Source: a virus. Taken from it: a stretch of 38,091 bases of DNA. The translations under genes were made by a program, and so were the position numbers. The notes beneath the pieces are model-generated. The model saw only the letters and a list, made by a program, of their open reading frames with translations, ran no database searches and had not been told where the DNA came from. The DNA lies in IMG/VR virus record IMGVR_UViG_3300022591_000027, positions 1-38,091 of that record, one strand, 5' to 3'. The first letter of the stretch is position 1. Each line of letters begins with the position of its first letter. This document shows, in pieces, positions 6,499-13,825 of the stretch.

Positions 6499-6815
6499 GC
6501 GTCTCGCTGTTCTTTTTGTCGAGGTCGGGATCGTTGCCCGGCTTCGGTATTCAGGAATATTTGACTGGGATTTCGTTTCGCCTTGGGGAATAGTGGTTTG
6601 GATATTTTTGTGTTGATCGGCTCGGACACTTCTTTTGGAATCGGCAAAAGTTTCGCCCAAAGTTTGATCCGGTTCAGTAGAATTGGCGTTCCGTCTCGAG
6701 TGTTTCCGCCCCCATCCGAATAAAACAGCGCAATTTCGGGGAGATGCTTCCTATAAACGAGGACTTCCGTGAGAATTGGTGGCTTTTCATGCTCAGTAAA
6801 TATCCAAGGGCTCAA
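6495..6815 (-). CDS. DUF551-like hypothetical protein, 106 aa
   Basis: Start TTG at 6815 with GGAGG five bases upstream. The N-terminal 55 residues follow the pattern seen in small DUF551-type phage proteins: W near the start, PPI-x-x-EVLVY, then a Gly-rich turn, LLNRIKLWAKLLPIP. That family is common in phage accessory regions and has no established function. The basic C-terminal third has no known counterpart. It is the last gene of a leftward set running from 7508. Confidence 0.5.
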   Translation of the reverse strand: MSPWIFTEHEKPPILTEVLVYRKHLPEIALFYSDGGGNTRDGTPILLNRIKLWAKLLPIPKEVSEPINTKISKPLFPKAKRNPSQIFLNTEAGQRSRPRQKEQRDA

Positions 6816-6831
6816 GGCTTCCTCCGAATTG

Positions 6832-6945
6832 TTATTTGTGTTTCTTCATCTGCTTTTTTCCGGCTTCTACGAATTTGTCTCGTTTCTTGTCTTCCGTTTC
6901 AAGCGATTTCATTTCTTTCTCGATTTTCCTGATCTTCTTGTCCAT
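6832..6945 (-). CDS. Tiny charged coiled-coil protein, 37 aa
   Basis: Start ATG at 6945 with AAGGAG eight bases upstream; an overlapping ATG four bases earlier gives only a 16-residue frame. Nearly half the residues are Lys or Glu, spaced as in one continuous amphipathic helix (KKIRKIEKEMKSLE). It lies between two leftward genes with normal spacing. No function can be assigned. Confidence 0.5.
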   Translation of the reverse strand: MDKKIRKIEKEMKSLETEDKKRDKFVEAGKKQMKKHK

Positions 6946-6960
6946 TCATTTCTCCTTGTG

Positions 6961-7302
6961 TTATGATTCTTTTGGTCTTGATCCTTTTCTTACTGTTGCG
7001 TCAAGGTCTATTTTTTGTCCGTGCTCGTCTTTGTATTTGATGTAATCTATTTTGTCGTCCCCTTTAGGCCCTATAAATATCCAGTTTGGTTTATTTTGGT
7101 ATCGCGTTGATCGTTCGTTAACTTGTTCGGCATTAGGCGTATTTATTATCCTGTCATTCGATTTTGCTATTCTTCCTTGAATTGTTTTAGGGTATTTATG
7201 GTCGTTTTTCACCCGGCAATCTTTGCAGCAATAGATTTGTTTTTCGAGGTGAGTGACGAACCTGGATTTGCACGTTAAACAATATTTAGCCCACGATGGC
7301 AT
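6961..7302 (-). CDS. Zinc-ribbon-like small protein, 113 aa
   Basis: A strong AGGAGG precedes the ATG. The N-terminus carries Cys8-x2-Cys11 and Cys26-x2-Cys29 (plus Cys25), a likely zinc ribbon. The rest is basic and polar with a strand-like segment (NWIFIGPKG) near residue 72. Such N-terminal ribbons are frequent in small phage nucleases and DNA- or RNA-binding proteins, but no catalytic motif is seen. It overlaps the gene upstream by 17 bp. Confidence 0.6.
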   Translation of the reverse strand: MPSWAKYCLTCKSRFVTHLEKQIYCCKDCRVKNDHKYPKTIQGRIAKSNDRIINTPNAEQVNERSTRYQNKPNWIFIGPKGDDKIDYIKYKDEHGQKIDLDATVRKGSRPKES

Positions 7303-7417
7303 TTCCCCTCCTGATGCGATTCATTCGTTCGATAATTGATTCGGCTAGTGCATCCCACGTGCTTTTTGAGACATCTTTCGTTTGCGCATCAACCACAATT
7401 GCATCCGGTTGCCTCAT
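7286..7417 (-). CDS. Small protein, 43 aa
   Basis: Start ATG at 7417 with GAGG six bases upstream. The second half is an amphipathic helix (DALAESIIERMNRI) ending basic. It overlaps the zinc-ribbon gene by 17 bp and the gene upstream by 29 bp, as expected in a compact leftward set. Function unknown. Confidence 0.45.
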   Translation of the reverse strand: MRQPDAIVVDAQTKDVSKSTWDALAESIIERMNRIRRGNAIVG

Positions 7418-7508
7418 ATTCCGCCTCGTTTTTTTTAGATTGGCAGATCCGGGACATTGACTCAATAAATTTCTTCGCGTATAGCTGAAAATCTCTAGGA
7501 GGATCCAT
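7389..7508 (-). CDS. Possible tiny protein, 39 aa, starting opposite terL
   Basis: The ATG lies in the same CATG as the terL start, on the other strand. The peptide looks protein-like (amphipathic helix around QLYAKKFIESM, then three Cys), but no ribosome site is visible and the terL promoter lies inside it. It may be spurious, or expressed from a transcript starting inside terL. Confidence 0.3.
   Translation of the reverse strand: MDPPRDFQLYAKKFIESMSRICQSKKNEAEYEATGCNCG
7457..7485 (+). promoter_or_regulatory. Rightward promoter of terL
   Basis: TTGACT, a 17-bp spacer and TATAGC lie just upstream of the AGGAGG (7497-7502) of terL. The expected start point near 7492 leaves a very short leader. 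The match is 5/6 at -35 and 4/6 at -10. Confidence 0.5.
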
Positions 7509-8844
7509 GTCAAAAGAAAAAATCAAGTTGCCACACGGGTTTGAGCCACGTCCATACCAACTGAACATCTTGCAGGCTCTGGACGAGGGTGTGAAAAACG
7601 CCTGTTGGGTGGTGCACCGTCGCGGAGGCAAAGACACGACTTTATGGAACCACATGATAAAACAGGCCTACATGGTGCCTGGGGTGTATTATTACCTGTT
7701 GCCAACCTTCGCCCAGGCCAAGAGGGTACTGTGGGACGGTATGACCAATGATGGCAGGCGGTTTATCGATTACATTCCGAAAAGCATCATTGACGGGCAT
7801 TGGAACAATACCGAGATGAAGGTCTGGATCAACGGAGCATACGGGAAAAGCCTTATTCAGCTCTCTGGCGGCGATTCTTACGATAACCTTATGGGTACCA
7901 ACCCTCGCGGCGTCGTGTTCTCAGAATGGTCCCTAACGGATCCTCAGGCCTACGAGTTCATGAAGCCGATTTTGCTGGCGAACGGCGGCTGGTGCGCGTT
8001 CATTTACACACCTCGCGGGGAGAATCACGGATGGGATTTGGCCGAGATCGCACGACGCAACCCGAGTGAATGGTTTTTCGAAGTTCTTACCGTCGAGGAT
8101 ACAGGCGTGATGACTCCGGAGCAGATCGAGTCCGAACGCCGCAAAGGCATGAGCGAGGACCTAATTCAGCAGGAGTACTTTTGCTCCTTCAAAAGGGGTC
8201 AGGAGGGCAGTTACTACGGCAGGCAGATGGACGAGATTCGCAAGAAGGGCCAGCTTTGCAGTGTGCCGTATGATTCGGCGGTCCCTGTCCGAACCTCCTG
8301 GGACCTAGGCATAGGCGATAGTACAGCCATCGTTTGGTATCAGGAGGTCGGCAGAGAGTTGCATTTGATTAATTATTACGAAAATTCGGGGGAGGGTCTT
8401 GCTCATTACGCGCGCATTCTTGACGAATACCGCCTGAGAACGGGTTGTACGTACGATTTGCACATAGCGCCGCACGATATCTCTGCACGAGAGCTGAGTA
8501 CCGGTCTGAGTCGACTGGAGGCAGCTCGGCGCATAGGGATTCCTTTTCGCGTGGCACCTAAACTGTCCCTCGAGTCGGGTATCGAGGCTGTCCGGGCCAT
8601 TCTCCCAAGGTGCTGGTTTGATGAAACGAACGCTGCGGGGTTGATAAAGGCGCTTCAGAACTATCGCAAGGAGTACAACGAAAAGCACCGGGTTTACTCG
8701 GATAGGCCGAAGCACGACTTTTCGTCTCACGGTTCAGATGCGTTTCGGATGATGGCGGTTGCGCACAGCAATTTTCGCAGTGATGGCGGGGTGGACGATT
8801 CGCAGTATGAGCGCATGAAGGGCCTGTGGGGTTGGAAGACCTAG
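7507..8844 (+). CDS. terL: Terminase large subunit (packaging ATPase/nuclease)
   Basis: A 445-aa protein that drives DNA into the prohead and cuts the concatemer. The ATPase half has the deviant Walker A HRRGGKDT (37-44), a Walker B-like strand GVVFSEW (135-141, Glu140) and motif TPRG (168-171). The nuclease half has acidic residues at Asp266 (SWDLGIGD), Asp324 (PHD) and the C-terminal HDFSSHGSDAFR block (Asp404, Asp411). AGGAGG lies five bases before the ATG. Length and motif spacing suit the family. It is separated from both terS and the portal gene by islands of leftward genes. Confidence 0.93.
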   Translation: MSKEKIKLPHGFEPRPYQLNILQALDEGVKNACWVVHRRGGKDTTLWNHMIKQAYMVPGVYYYLLPTFAQAKRVLWDGMTNDGRRFIDYIPKSIIDGHWNNTEMKVWINGAYGKSLIQLSGGDSYDNLMGTNPRGVVFSEWSLTDPQAYEFMKPILLANGGWCAFIYTPRGENHGWDLAEIARRNPSEWFFEVLTVEDTGVMTPEQIESERRKGMSEDLIQQEYFCSFKRGQEGSYYGRQMDEIRKKGQLCSVPYDSAVPVRTSWDLGIGDSTAIVWYQEVGRELHLINYYENSGEGLAHYARILDEYRLRTGCTYDLHIAPHDISARELSTGLSRLEAARRIGIPFRVAPKLSLESGIEAVRAILPRCWFDETNAAGLIKALQNYRKEYNEKHRVYSDRPKHDFSSHGSDAFRMMAVAHSNFRSDGGVDDSQYERMKGLWGWKT

Positions 8845-9064
8845 CGGACAGGACCTGCGCAAAATAGTCGTTAGAGTGGTCTACAATTGCGTCGCGAGCT
8901 TGGTCGTGTGCGGCAGCTCGGCCGGCGATGAGATAGGCGAACAGCTCGGCCTCTACGATGTTGGCGACAGATTCGATAAGGGGAGCCTCGAGCAGATTCG
9001 GGAATAGGTCCTGGATCGTTTCCCGGACTAGCTGCTGAATGAATTCGTTCATCGGAGTTGGCAT
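8558..9064 (-). CDS. Hypothetical protein, 168 aa, with antisense overlap of terL
   Basis: The first 75 residues look like a genuine acidic helical protein (for example LLEAPLIESVANIVEAEL). The rest lies antisense to the terL 3' end for 287 bp and has the Pro/Ser/Cys-rich composition of a shadow frame, but no stop codon intervenes. Starts at 9064 or 9052 are possible and neither has a clear ribosome site. It could be a real gene that lost its own end, or one that extends into terL. No family recognised. Confidence 0.4.
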   Translation of the reverse strand: MPTPMNEFIQQLVRETIQDLFPNLLEAPLIESVANIVEAELFAYLIAGRAAAHDQARDAIVDHSNDYFAQVLSARSSNPTGPSCAHTANRPPRHHCENCCAQPPSSETHLNRETKSRASAYPSKPGAFRCTPCDSSEAPLSTPQRSFHQTSTLGEWPGQPRYPTRGTV

Positions 9065-9401
9065 GGAAAAGCTGTGTTTGGGGTTAAGCGAAATAAATTT
9101 CTCTTGTATGATGCATGAAAGCGTGATTTGCGTCTAATCTATTTTCACTCTATCGTCCCAGTGAGGTAGAGGCAGCCAGTCTCCTGAGAGCTTTTCCAAC
9201 CTATATGTGCCCGTAGACGTATAAGCCGCCATGTCTTGTCATAGGGCGGTAGCATGGATAAAGAATTCGCTCGTGAGGCCATCAACGGTTTTTTGGTTGA
9301 TTCACCCTATCGTCCCCATCCACGTAGAGGCAGCTAGTCACCCTCAACTCCCTCCTCAAGGCTAAAAAATCGCCAATGACTCCCGAGTAGGAGCCTCAGC
9401 G
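9065..9401. repeat. Gene-free region with a pair of 40-bp direct repeats
   Basis: Copies at 9145-9184 and 9302-9342 share the blocks TCAC-CTATCGTCCC and GTAGAGGCAGC-AGTC with a variable middle. Between them lies an inverted repeat CCGCC/GGCGG (about 9228-9250) and a 28-codon rightward frame from 9254 that runs through the second repeat. The pair sits just downstream of the replication-initiator gene. It may be a binding site; no function is shown. Confidence 0.5.
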
Positions 9402-10946
9402 TTATTCGTTCGCGTTATGAAGCGATGCACTCGCTATTTTTTGCCTCAACGCCTCCATCTCACGGGCCATTTCAATTTTAGCTGTCCTTTCTGAGGATTC
9501 GATTTCCAGGATTTTCGCTTGAACCATTTCAACAAAATGCGTTTGAGAGGCCTTGACGATGAACTTTAGCTCTCCTTCCCTTTTTAGCCTGGTCCTGCCC
9601 TTGTACAGAGCAAATGAATCGTTTTCCACAGCAACGAATAGGCCTGCCAGGTATGTTCCGTGCATGTTTTCGATTTCGTGTAGATATTCCCGGTTCTCTG
9701 CGGGTATCTCCGGTTCGGTTTGAATGGGTTCTGGCGCTTTCACAACCGGTGGCATTCTGTCCCTGCGTTTTTTTAGGGATTGCTCAACCGATAGCCGATA
9801 AGTCACGAGTTCAATGAATTTTTTGTCTTCTATTGAAATGTAGTTTCCTCCGAATTCCACCCCGTCGTTGTACGCGTTTCCCCCGAGCTCCTCGATTTCT
9901 CGGCAATGCTGGGCTAGGTAGGCCTGGTTTTCCTCGATGCGGATGCGTTTGGGCTTTGTGTAATACTCTCCCTCGTCGTTTAGGAGCCACTTCAGGAAGC
10001 TGACGTGATTGCGAATAGGGTTGTCGCTGCCCCTGCAACGTATTTCATTCCTCAATTTTGTGATATTTTCGTGAATATCTTCGCTGGTGTGTTCGGCGCA
10101 GAGGCGGATTTTCCACCCTGCGGTGACGTTGACGTCCTGAAATTTTTTGTTCATTGCGATGGCCTCGGCATAGGTGGCATTTTCGGGGATTAGGTCAAGT
10201 AGGCCTCGGTCCGGATTCGACAAGGCCTTAAAAGCGACGTTTAAGGCATCTCTGGTCGATTTTTGGGGGTCGAGGCATATCAAGGTAGCGTAGAACATCA
10301 CTCGTTGAAAATAGGGGTGTTTGCGATCGTTTTTGAGAGATTCGGCTTTTGGCCCCGTGAAAAGTCGTAGGATCGGCTCAAAATCAGCAGCAGCATCGGA
10401 AAAAAGACAGACCTTTTTTTCTGTTTCGGGGTTTGAAGGCTCAATTTTTTGAAGGGGTCGCGTGCTACGCGGAAGCGAGTAAAAAGGTTTGTTTCTCTCT
10501 CTGTGTTGTTTGCCTTGTTGCGTAAGCAACAAGGTATTATTATGTGCACCCTCCGATTCAAATATTTCCCCAAGAGAAAAAAAGCTGGCTCCGCTACCTG
10601 ACTCCGCTAGCTGGCTCCGCGGTTTTTGAGCTGACTCCGCGGTTTTTGAGCTGACTCCGCTACCTGACTCCGCGGTCCTAAATTGCGGTTTTGATGTGGT
10701 ATACCGGATTCCGATTCTGCGCTGTTTTTCGCCACAATCAATGGTAATTTGTGTTTTGAAAATGATTCCTAGCTGGATGCCCTTTTTGAGGAGTCGAGCA
10801 CTTTTGTGTTCGCCAAATCCGCTATTTTCTCTGAATTGCTGGAAAGAGACCGTGTCCGAAGCGCCGAACCCGGTCATGATGGTCCAGTATTCCCTTTCGG
10901 AGGAAAGTCGGTCTATAGGCTGTGTGGGGGCGATTGTAGAATTCAT
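9402..10946 (-). CDS. Putative replication initiator with an internal origin (lambda O-like organisation)
   Basis: A 514-aa protein. Residues 25-85 fit a winged-helix DNA-binding domain (TMTGFGASDTVSFQQF, then GEHKSARLLKKGIQLGII and a basic wing), as in phage and plasmid initiators. Residues 92-121 are a low-complexity linker encoded by six iterons. The middle (about 190-400) is helical and unknown; the end is a charged helix. Start ATG at 10946 with AGGA upstream. The initiator role is inferred from the winged helix plus the iteron cluster, as in lambda O. No catalytic primase or helicase motif is visible. It is the only large gene in the leftward island between terL and portal. Confidence 0.55.
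   Translation of the reverse strand: MNSTIAPTQPIDRLSSEREYWTIMTGFGASDTVSFQQFRENSGFGEHKSARLLKKGIQLGIIFKTQITIDCGEKQRRIGIRYTTSKPQFRTAESGSGVSSKTAESAQKPRSQLAESGSGASFFSLGEIFESEGAHNNTLLLTQQGKQHRERNKPFYSLPRSTRPLQKIEPSNPETEKKVCLFSDAAADFEPILRLFTGPKAESLKNDRKHPYFQRVMFYATLICLDPQKSTRDALNVAFKALSNPDRGLLDLIPENATYAEAIAMNKKFQDVNVTAGWKIRLCAEHTSEDIHENITKLRNEIRCRGSDNPIRNHVSFLKWLLNDEGEYYTKPKRIRIEENQAYLAQHCREIEELGGNAYNDGVEFGGNYISIEDKKFIELVTYRLSVEQSLKKRRDRMPPVVKAPEPIQTEPEIPAENREYLHEIENMHGTYLAGLFVAVENDSFALYKGRTRLKREGELKFIVKASQTHFVEMVQAKILEIESSERTAKIEMAREMEALRQKIASASLHNANE
10513..10534. repeat. Perfect inverted repeat inside the initiator gene
   Basis: CCTTGTTGC and GCAACAAGG surround a 4-nt centre: a 22-bp palindrome with 9-bp arms. 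It lies about 50 bp from the iterons, across an AT-rich stretch (10535-10584). A protein-coding constraint would not produce this. Confidence 0.7.
10585..10673. repeat. Six iterons within the initiator gene (candidate origin of replication)
   Basis: CTGRCTCCGC (GCGGAGYCAG on the gene strand) starts at 10585, 10598, 10611, 10631, 10651 and 10664. The spacings of 13, 13, 20, 20 and 13 bp are not multiples of three, so the same DNA word is read in different codon phases. This points to selection on DNA, as for initiator-binding iterons. An AT-rich stretch follows on the side of the gene's 3' end. Confidence 0.7.
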
Positions 10947-11182
10947 AAGGCGTCCTGGTTAAAAGAATTTCTGTTATTGCCAGAAATGCCCCAGACACGA
11001 TATGCTCGAAGATACGGTATGAATGTATCGTGTTTGAAGCTTAAGGTATGGTGGTGACATCGTATCTGAAGCTTTCTGAAGCTTAAGGTATGATGGTGGC
11101 ATCGTATCCGAAGCTGAAATCCTGTGTCCGAAGCTAAAGGCCTTGTGTCTGAAGCTGTTGGCTTCTTATAACAACGGAGGGC
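10947..11182. repeat. Repeat region upstream of the initiator gene
   Basis: GTRTYYGAAGCT occurs at 11030, 11062, 11104, 11124 and 11145, with a partial copy at 11073. Two 40-bp copies (11034-11073 and 11076-11115) differ at only four places. No gene is seen here. The position in front of the initiator gene suggests operators for its control or a second set of binding sites. I see no convincing promoter. Confidence 0.6.
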
Positions 11183-11410
11183 TCATACACGTTTTTCTTG
11201 CATATATGGTGTCTGGGTGGAGGCTCGCTGTACTTTTCTGGGTGACAGGCGGGCCTCTTCATTTTCAGCCATTATGGCTATCCTATCAGCCCTCGCGTTT
11301 CCCTTCCAGCTCTTTTCAGTTGCCTCCTCTAAAAATAATATCTTGATTGTTTCCATCGTCTTTGCATAATGCCGAGTTAGCCCCGCATACCGCGGTGTAG
11401 AGGGATTCAT
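11183..11410 (-). CDS. Hypothetical protein, 75 aa, starting opposite portal
   Basis: From residue 10 on the composition is that of a real protein: charged and helical (TMETIKILFLEEATEKSW, then a basic Arg/Lys tail). The first ATG at 11410 shares a CATG with the portal start on the other strand; the internal ATG at 11356 would give 57 aa. Neither start has a good ribosome site. The portal promoter lies within it. No family recognised. It precedes the initiator gene on the same strand. Confidence 0.45.
   Translation of the reverse strand: MNPSTPRYAGLTRHYAKTMETIKILFLEEATEKSWKGNARADRIAIMAENEEARLSPRKVQRASTQTPYMQEKRV
11343..11370 (+). promoter_or_regulatory. Rightward promoter of the structural operon
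   Basis: TTGATT, a 16-bp spacer and CATAAT (5/6 match) lie 39 bp before the portal start. It would be the first promoter of the long rightward block that runs to 32577, which has no other clear promoter. Confidence 0.45.
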
Positions 11411-13376
11411 GCCGACAGACTACGACGTTGTGAGCGACTTTTCGCAGGACTACAACAGGGCTTGGATGCTCCTAAACCCCTATTACTCAGCGGCTTACGA
11501 AGACGTAGGATGCTATTTGGGGCAGCAATGGACTTTAGAGCAGCAAAAATACCTGAACGAGGAGCGGCGCAATTCGTATACGTTTAACAAGGTGCGGAAG
11601 ACCATCGACACCACCTCCGGGTACCACAAAGCCAATCAGCAGGCGTCTGTGGTGGTCCCCTACGAGAACTCAAGCGAAGAAACCGCCGATCAGCTTACCG
11701 AACTCCTCCGACACGCCATGCAGCCAAACGGATATGCGGCAGACAGTAAAGCATTCCATGGAAGCCTTGTCTCTGGTATTAACTGGGTGTCTCCTTGGAT
11801 CGACTACCGTAATGATTATGTTAACGGTAGGATTAGCTTTCACGTCGATAATTGGAATGATGTTATCTTCGATCCTTTCTTTACTCGGTTTGATTTAGAG
11901 GATTGCACGTTTATTGCGAGAAGAAAATACCTAAGCAAAGACGTTATCAAGTCATTGGTTCCCGGGTGTGAAAGGGAAATCAATGCAATGGGATATGGAA
12001 ATCGGGACGAAAAGTTTTCTTTTGAGCCGTATGCGCGTCAATGGGGGCTGCAAGCGCTTTTGGCTTACAACGAATATTGGAAGCAGCGATATAAAAAAGG
12101 CTGGCTGCTTGTAGACAAAACAACCGGTGAACAAAAGCCTTGGAAGGGAGACCAAAATCGCCTTAAGATAATGCAGCAATTCTTCCCGAATCTTGCTGTC
12201 ATTGAGGGATACTACAAAACAATTGAATACAACATAATTGTCGAAAACAGGCTGTTGTATAGTGGCGAAGATCCTTGGGGCATTGGCGAATATCCTTTTG
12301 TGCCATACATTGCGGTTTGGGATACAAGCTACGATTTGTTTCAATGGAAAATACAGAGCTTGGTTCGCATATTGAAAGATCCGCAAACCGAATATAATAT
12401 GCGGAAAAGCAAATTGCTGGACATCATGGACTCGCAAATAGGGAGTGGCTGGAAAGCGAAAAGCGGCGCAGTTTCGAACCCCAAGGCCCTGTTCCAGAGT
12501 GGCCAAGGCAAGGTGATCTTTTTCAATCCAGGCTTCGAGCTAGGAGATGCCGAACGCATTGACCCGCCGAACATTCCCGAGAGCCTATTTGCGCTTCAGG
12601 AGTCATTCGCAAAAGATATCACGGACATGGTCGACCTGACGCAGATGGCGTCTGAGGTGCCTGACCGCATGAGTGCCGCCCTGTTTCTTCAGAGGCAGGC
12701 AAGCGCAGTTCTGGGTTTGGGGCCTATTTTCGACAACCAAAAGACGAGCCAGCGACTGCTAAGCAAAAAAGTCCTGAAAATGATTCAGAACTACAGTTTG
12801 GATAAGGTCCGTCGCATTATCAAGCAGGAGCCGACCGCAGAATTCCATTCGGGGACATTTCTGGAATACGACGTGGCACTTACCGAGACTGTGATGAGCA
12901 GCACGCAGAAACAGATGTCGTTCCTGCAGAAATTAGGCCTGAAAGCGGCTGGCGTCAACGTTTCGGATAAACTGATCTTCGAGGATGCGCCGTTCCCTGT
13001 GAGCAAGAGTTTGCGTGCCGAACTCGAGCAAGAGGCGGAAGCAGCCAAGGCGGCTCAGGCTCAGGAAGCGGCCGACAAGCAACAAATCAACCAGTTCTTG
13101 CAAGCAAAATCTTTCAGCGACATATCGCTTGGGGAGGAGAGGTTGAGCAAGATCAAATACGACGCGGCATTGTCCGAGGAGCGCCTAGCAGCGGCCGCCG
13201 AGGAACGCGAACGAGCTGTGCTTGATAGAATTCGCGCCATAAAAGAGCTCGAGGGCATGGACATTGAACACGCGCATAAAATCCTGGAGATAATTCGCGG
13301 TATTGAGGAGGAGCAGAGGCTGAAATCCGCCGACACTGTGGTTCCGCAACCGGCAGTAACTGGAAAAACGAAATGA
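11409..13376 (+). CDS. Portal protein, P22-like
   Basis: A 655-aa protein expected to form the dodecameric DNA entry vertex. It shows the family layout: an N-terminal segment with FSQDYNRAWMLLNPYY and an EQQKYL region, a central core with the typical IRILK/LLDIMDSQIGSG region, TDMVDLTQMASEVPDRMSAA, and a long C-terminal charged helix (about 555-645) that corresponds to the barrel of P22-type portals. GAGGG lies shortly before the ATG. It opens the structural operon and its stop overlaps the next start as ATGA. Confidence 0.88.
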   Translation: MPTDYDVVSDFSQDYNRAWMLLNPYYSAAYEDVGCYLGQQWTLEQQKYLNEERRNSYTFNKVRKTIDTTSGYHKANQQASVVVPYENSSEETADQLTELLRHAMQPNGYAADSKAFHGSLVSGINWVSPWIDYRNDYVNGRISFHVDNWNDVIFDPFFTRFDLEDCTFIARRKYLSKDVIKSLVPGCEREINAMGYGNRDEKFSFEPYARQWGLQALLAYNEYWKQRYKKGWLLVDKTTGEQKPWKGDQNRLKIMQQFFPNLAVIEGYYKTIEYNIIVENRLLYSGEDPWGIGEYPFVPYIAVWDTSYDLFQWKIQSLVRILKDPQTEYNMRKSKLLDIMDSQIGSGWKAKSGAVSNPKALFQSGQGKVIFFNPGFELGDAERIDPPNIPESLFALQESFAKDITDMVDLTQMASEVPDRMSAALFLQRQASAVLGLGPIFDNQKTSQRLLSKKVLKMIQNYSLDKVRRIIKQEPTAEFHSGTFLEYDVALTETVMSSTQKQMSFLQKLGLKAAGVNVSDKLIFEDAPFPVSKSLRAELEQEAEAAKAAQAQEAADKQQINQFLQAKSFSDISLGEERLSKIKYDAALSEERLAAAAEERERAVLDRIRAIKELEGMDIEHAHKILEIIRGIEEEQRLKSADTVVPQPAVTGKTK

Positions 13377-13612
13377 ACCCTGTGACCCAGCGCGATATAG
13401 AGCTGCGATCTGTGCTACAGACCGAATCCGATTTCGAGGCAGAGGCGGAACTATTACGACAACGGGCGATCGAACAGCACGTCGCGCAGATGCTCCAAAT
13501 GTGGGAGGACGAATTTGAACAACGACGGATGGGGCCAGGTCGGAGCGGGCCGGGGAGACAACAGGATAGCAGCGGAAGGGTTTCCCGCGGGGAAAATTCC
13601 GACAGAGCATAG
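13373..13612 (+). CDS. Hypothetical protein, 79 aa
   Basis: The start overlaps the portal stop (ATGA), so translation is coupled. The first 50 residues are an acidic helix with many Glu and Gln (for example RDIELRSVLQTESDFEAEAE); the last 30 are Arg/Gly/Ser-rich and probably disordered. Unknown family. It is the first of eight very small genes between portal and scaffold. Confidence 0.6.
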   Translation: MNPVTQRDIELRSVLQTESDFEAEAELLRQRAIEQHVAQMLQMWEDEFEQRRMGPGRSGPGRQQDSSGRVSRGENSDRA

Positions 13613-13646
13613 GGTAGTGAGAGCAAACGCTGGAGGAGGCGGACCA

Positions 13647-13817
13647 ATGAAAGAGCACCTGGAGATGCATGGCGCGCTGGGCATGGAAAAGGCTCGGCAT
13701 GCGGCGGCAATGAGCCACAACGAACACCATTTAGAAAAACACCATAAGCGGCATCACGATTCGCAATATGGCCATGACTCGCATGAGCATAAATATCCAG
13801 AAAACGACATATTTTAG
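13647..13817 (+). CDS. Histidine-rich small protein, 56 aa
   Basis: The ATG at 13647 has a strong GGAGGAGG seven bases upstream; an in-frame TTG at 13515 would extend it into the previous gene. Thirteen of 56 residues are His, many in pairs (EHHLEKHHKRHH), plus four Met. The protein is hydrophilic throughout. Such a composition suggests binding of metal ions, but nothing of this size is known to me at this place in phage genomes. Confidence 0.6.
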   Translation: MKEHLEMHGALGMEKARHAAAMSHNEHHLEKHHKRHHDSQYGHDSHEHKYPENDIF

Positions 13818-13825
13818 AGGTATTC

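Noticed and set aside
9254-9340. Short rightward frame of 28 codons
   Set aside because: Runs through one of the two DNA repeats, which is not coding-conserved in the other copy; too short to support.
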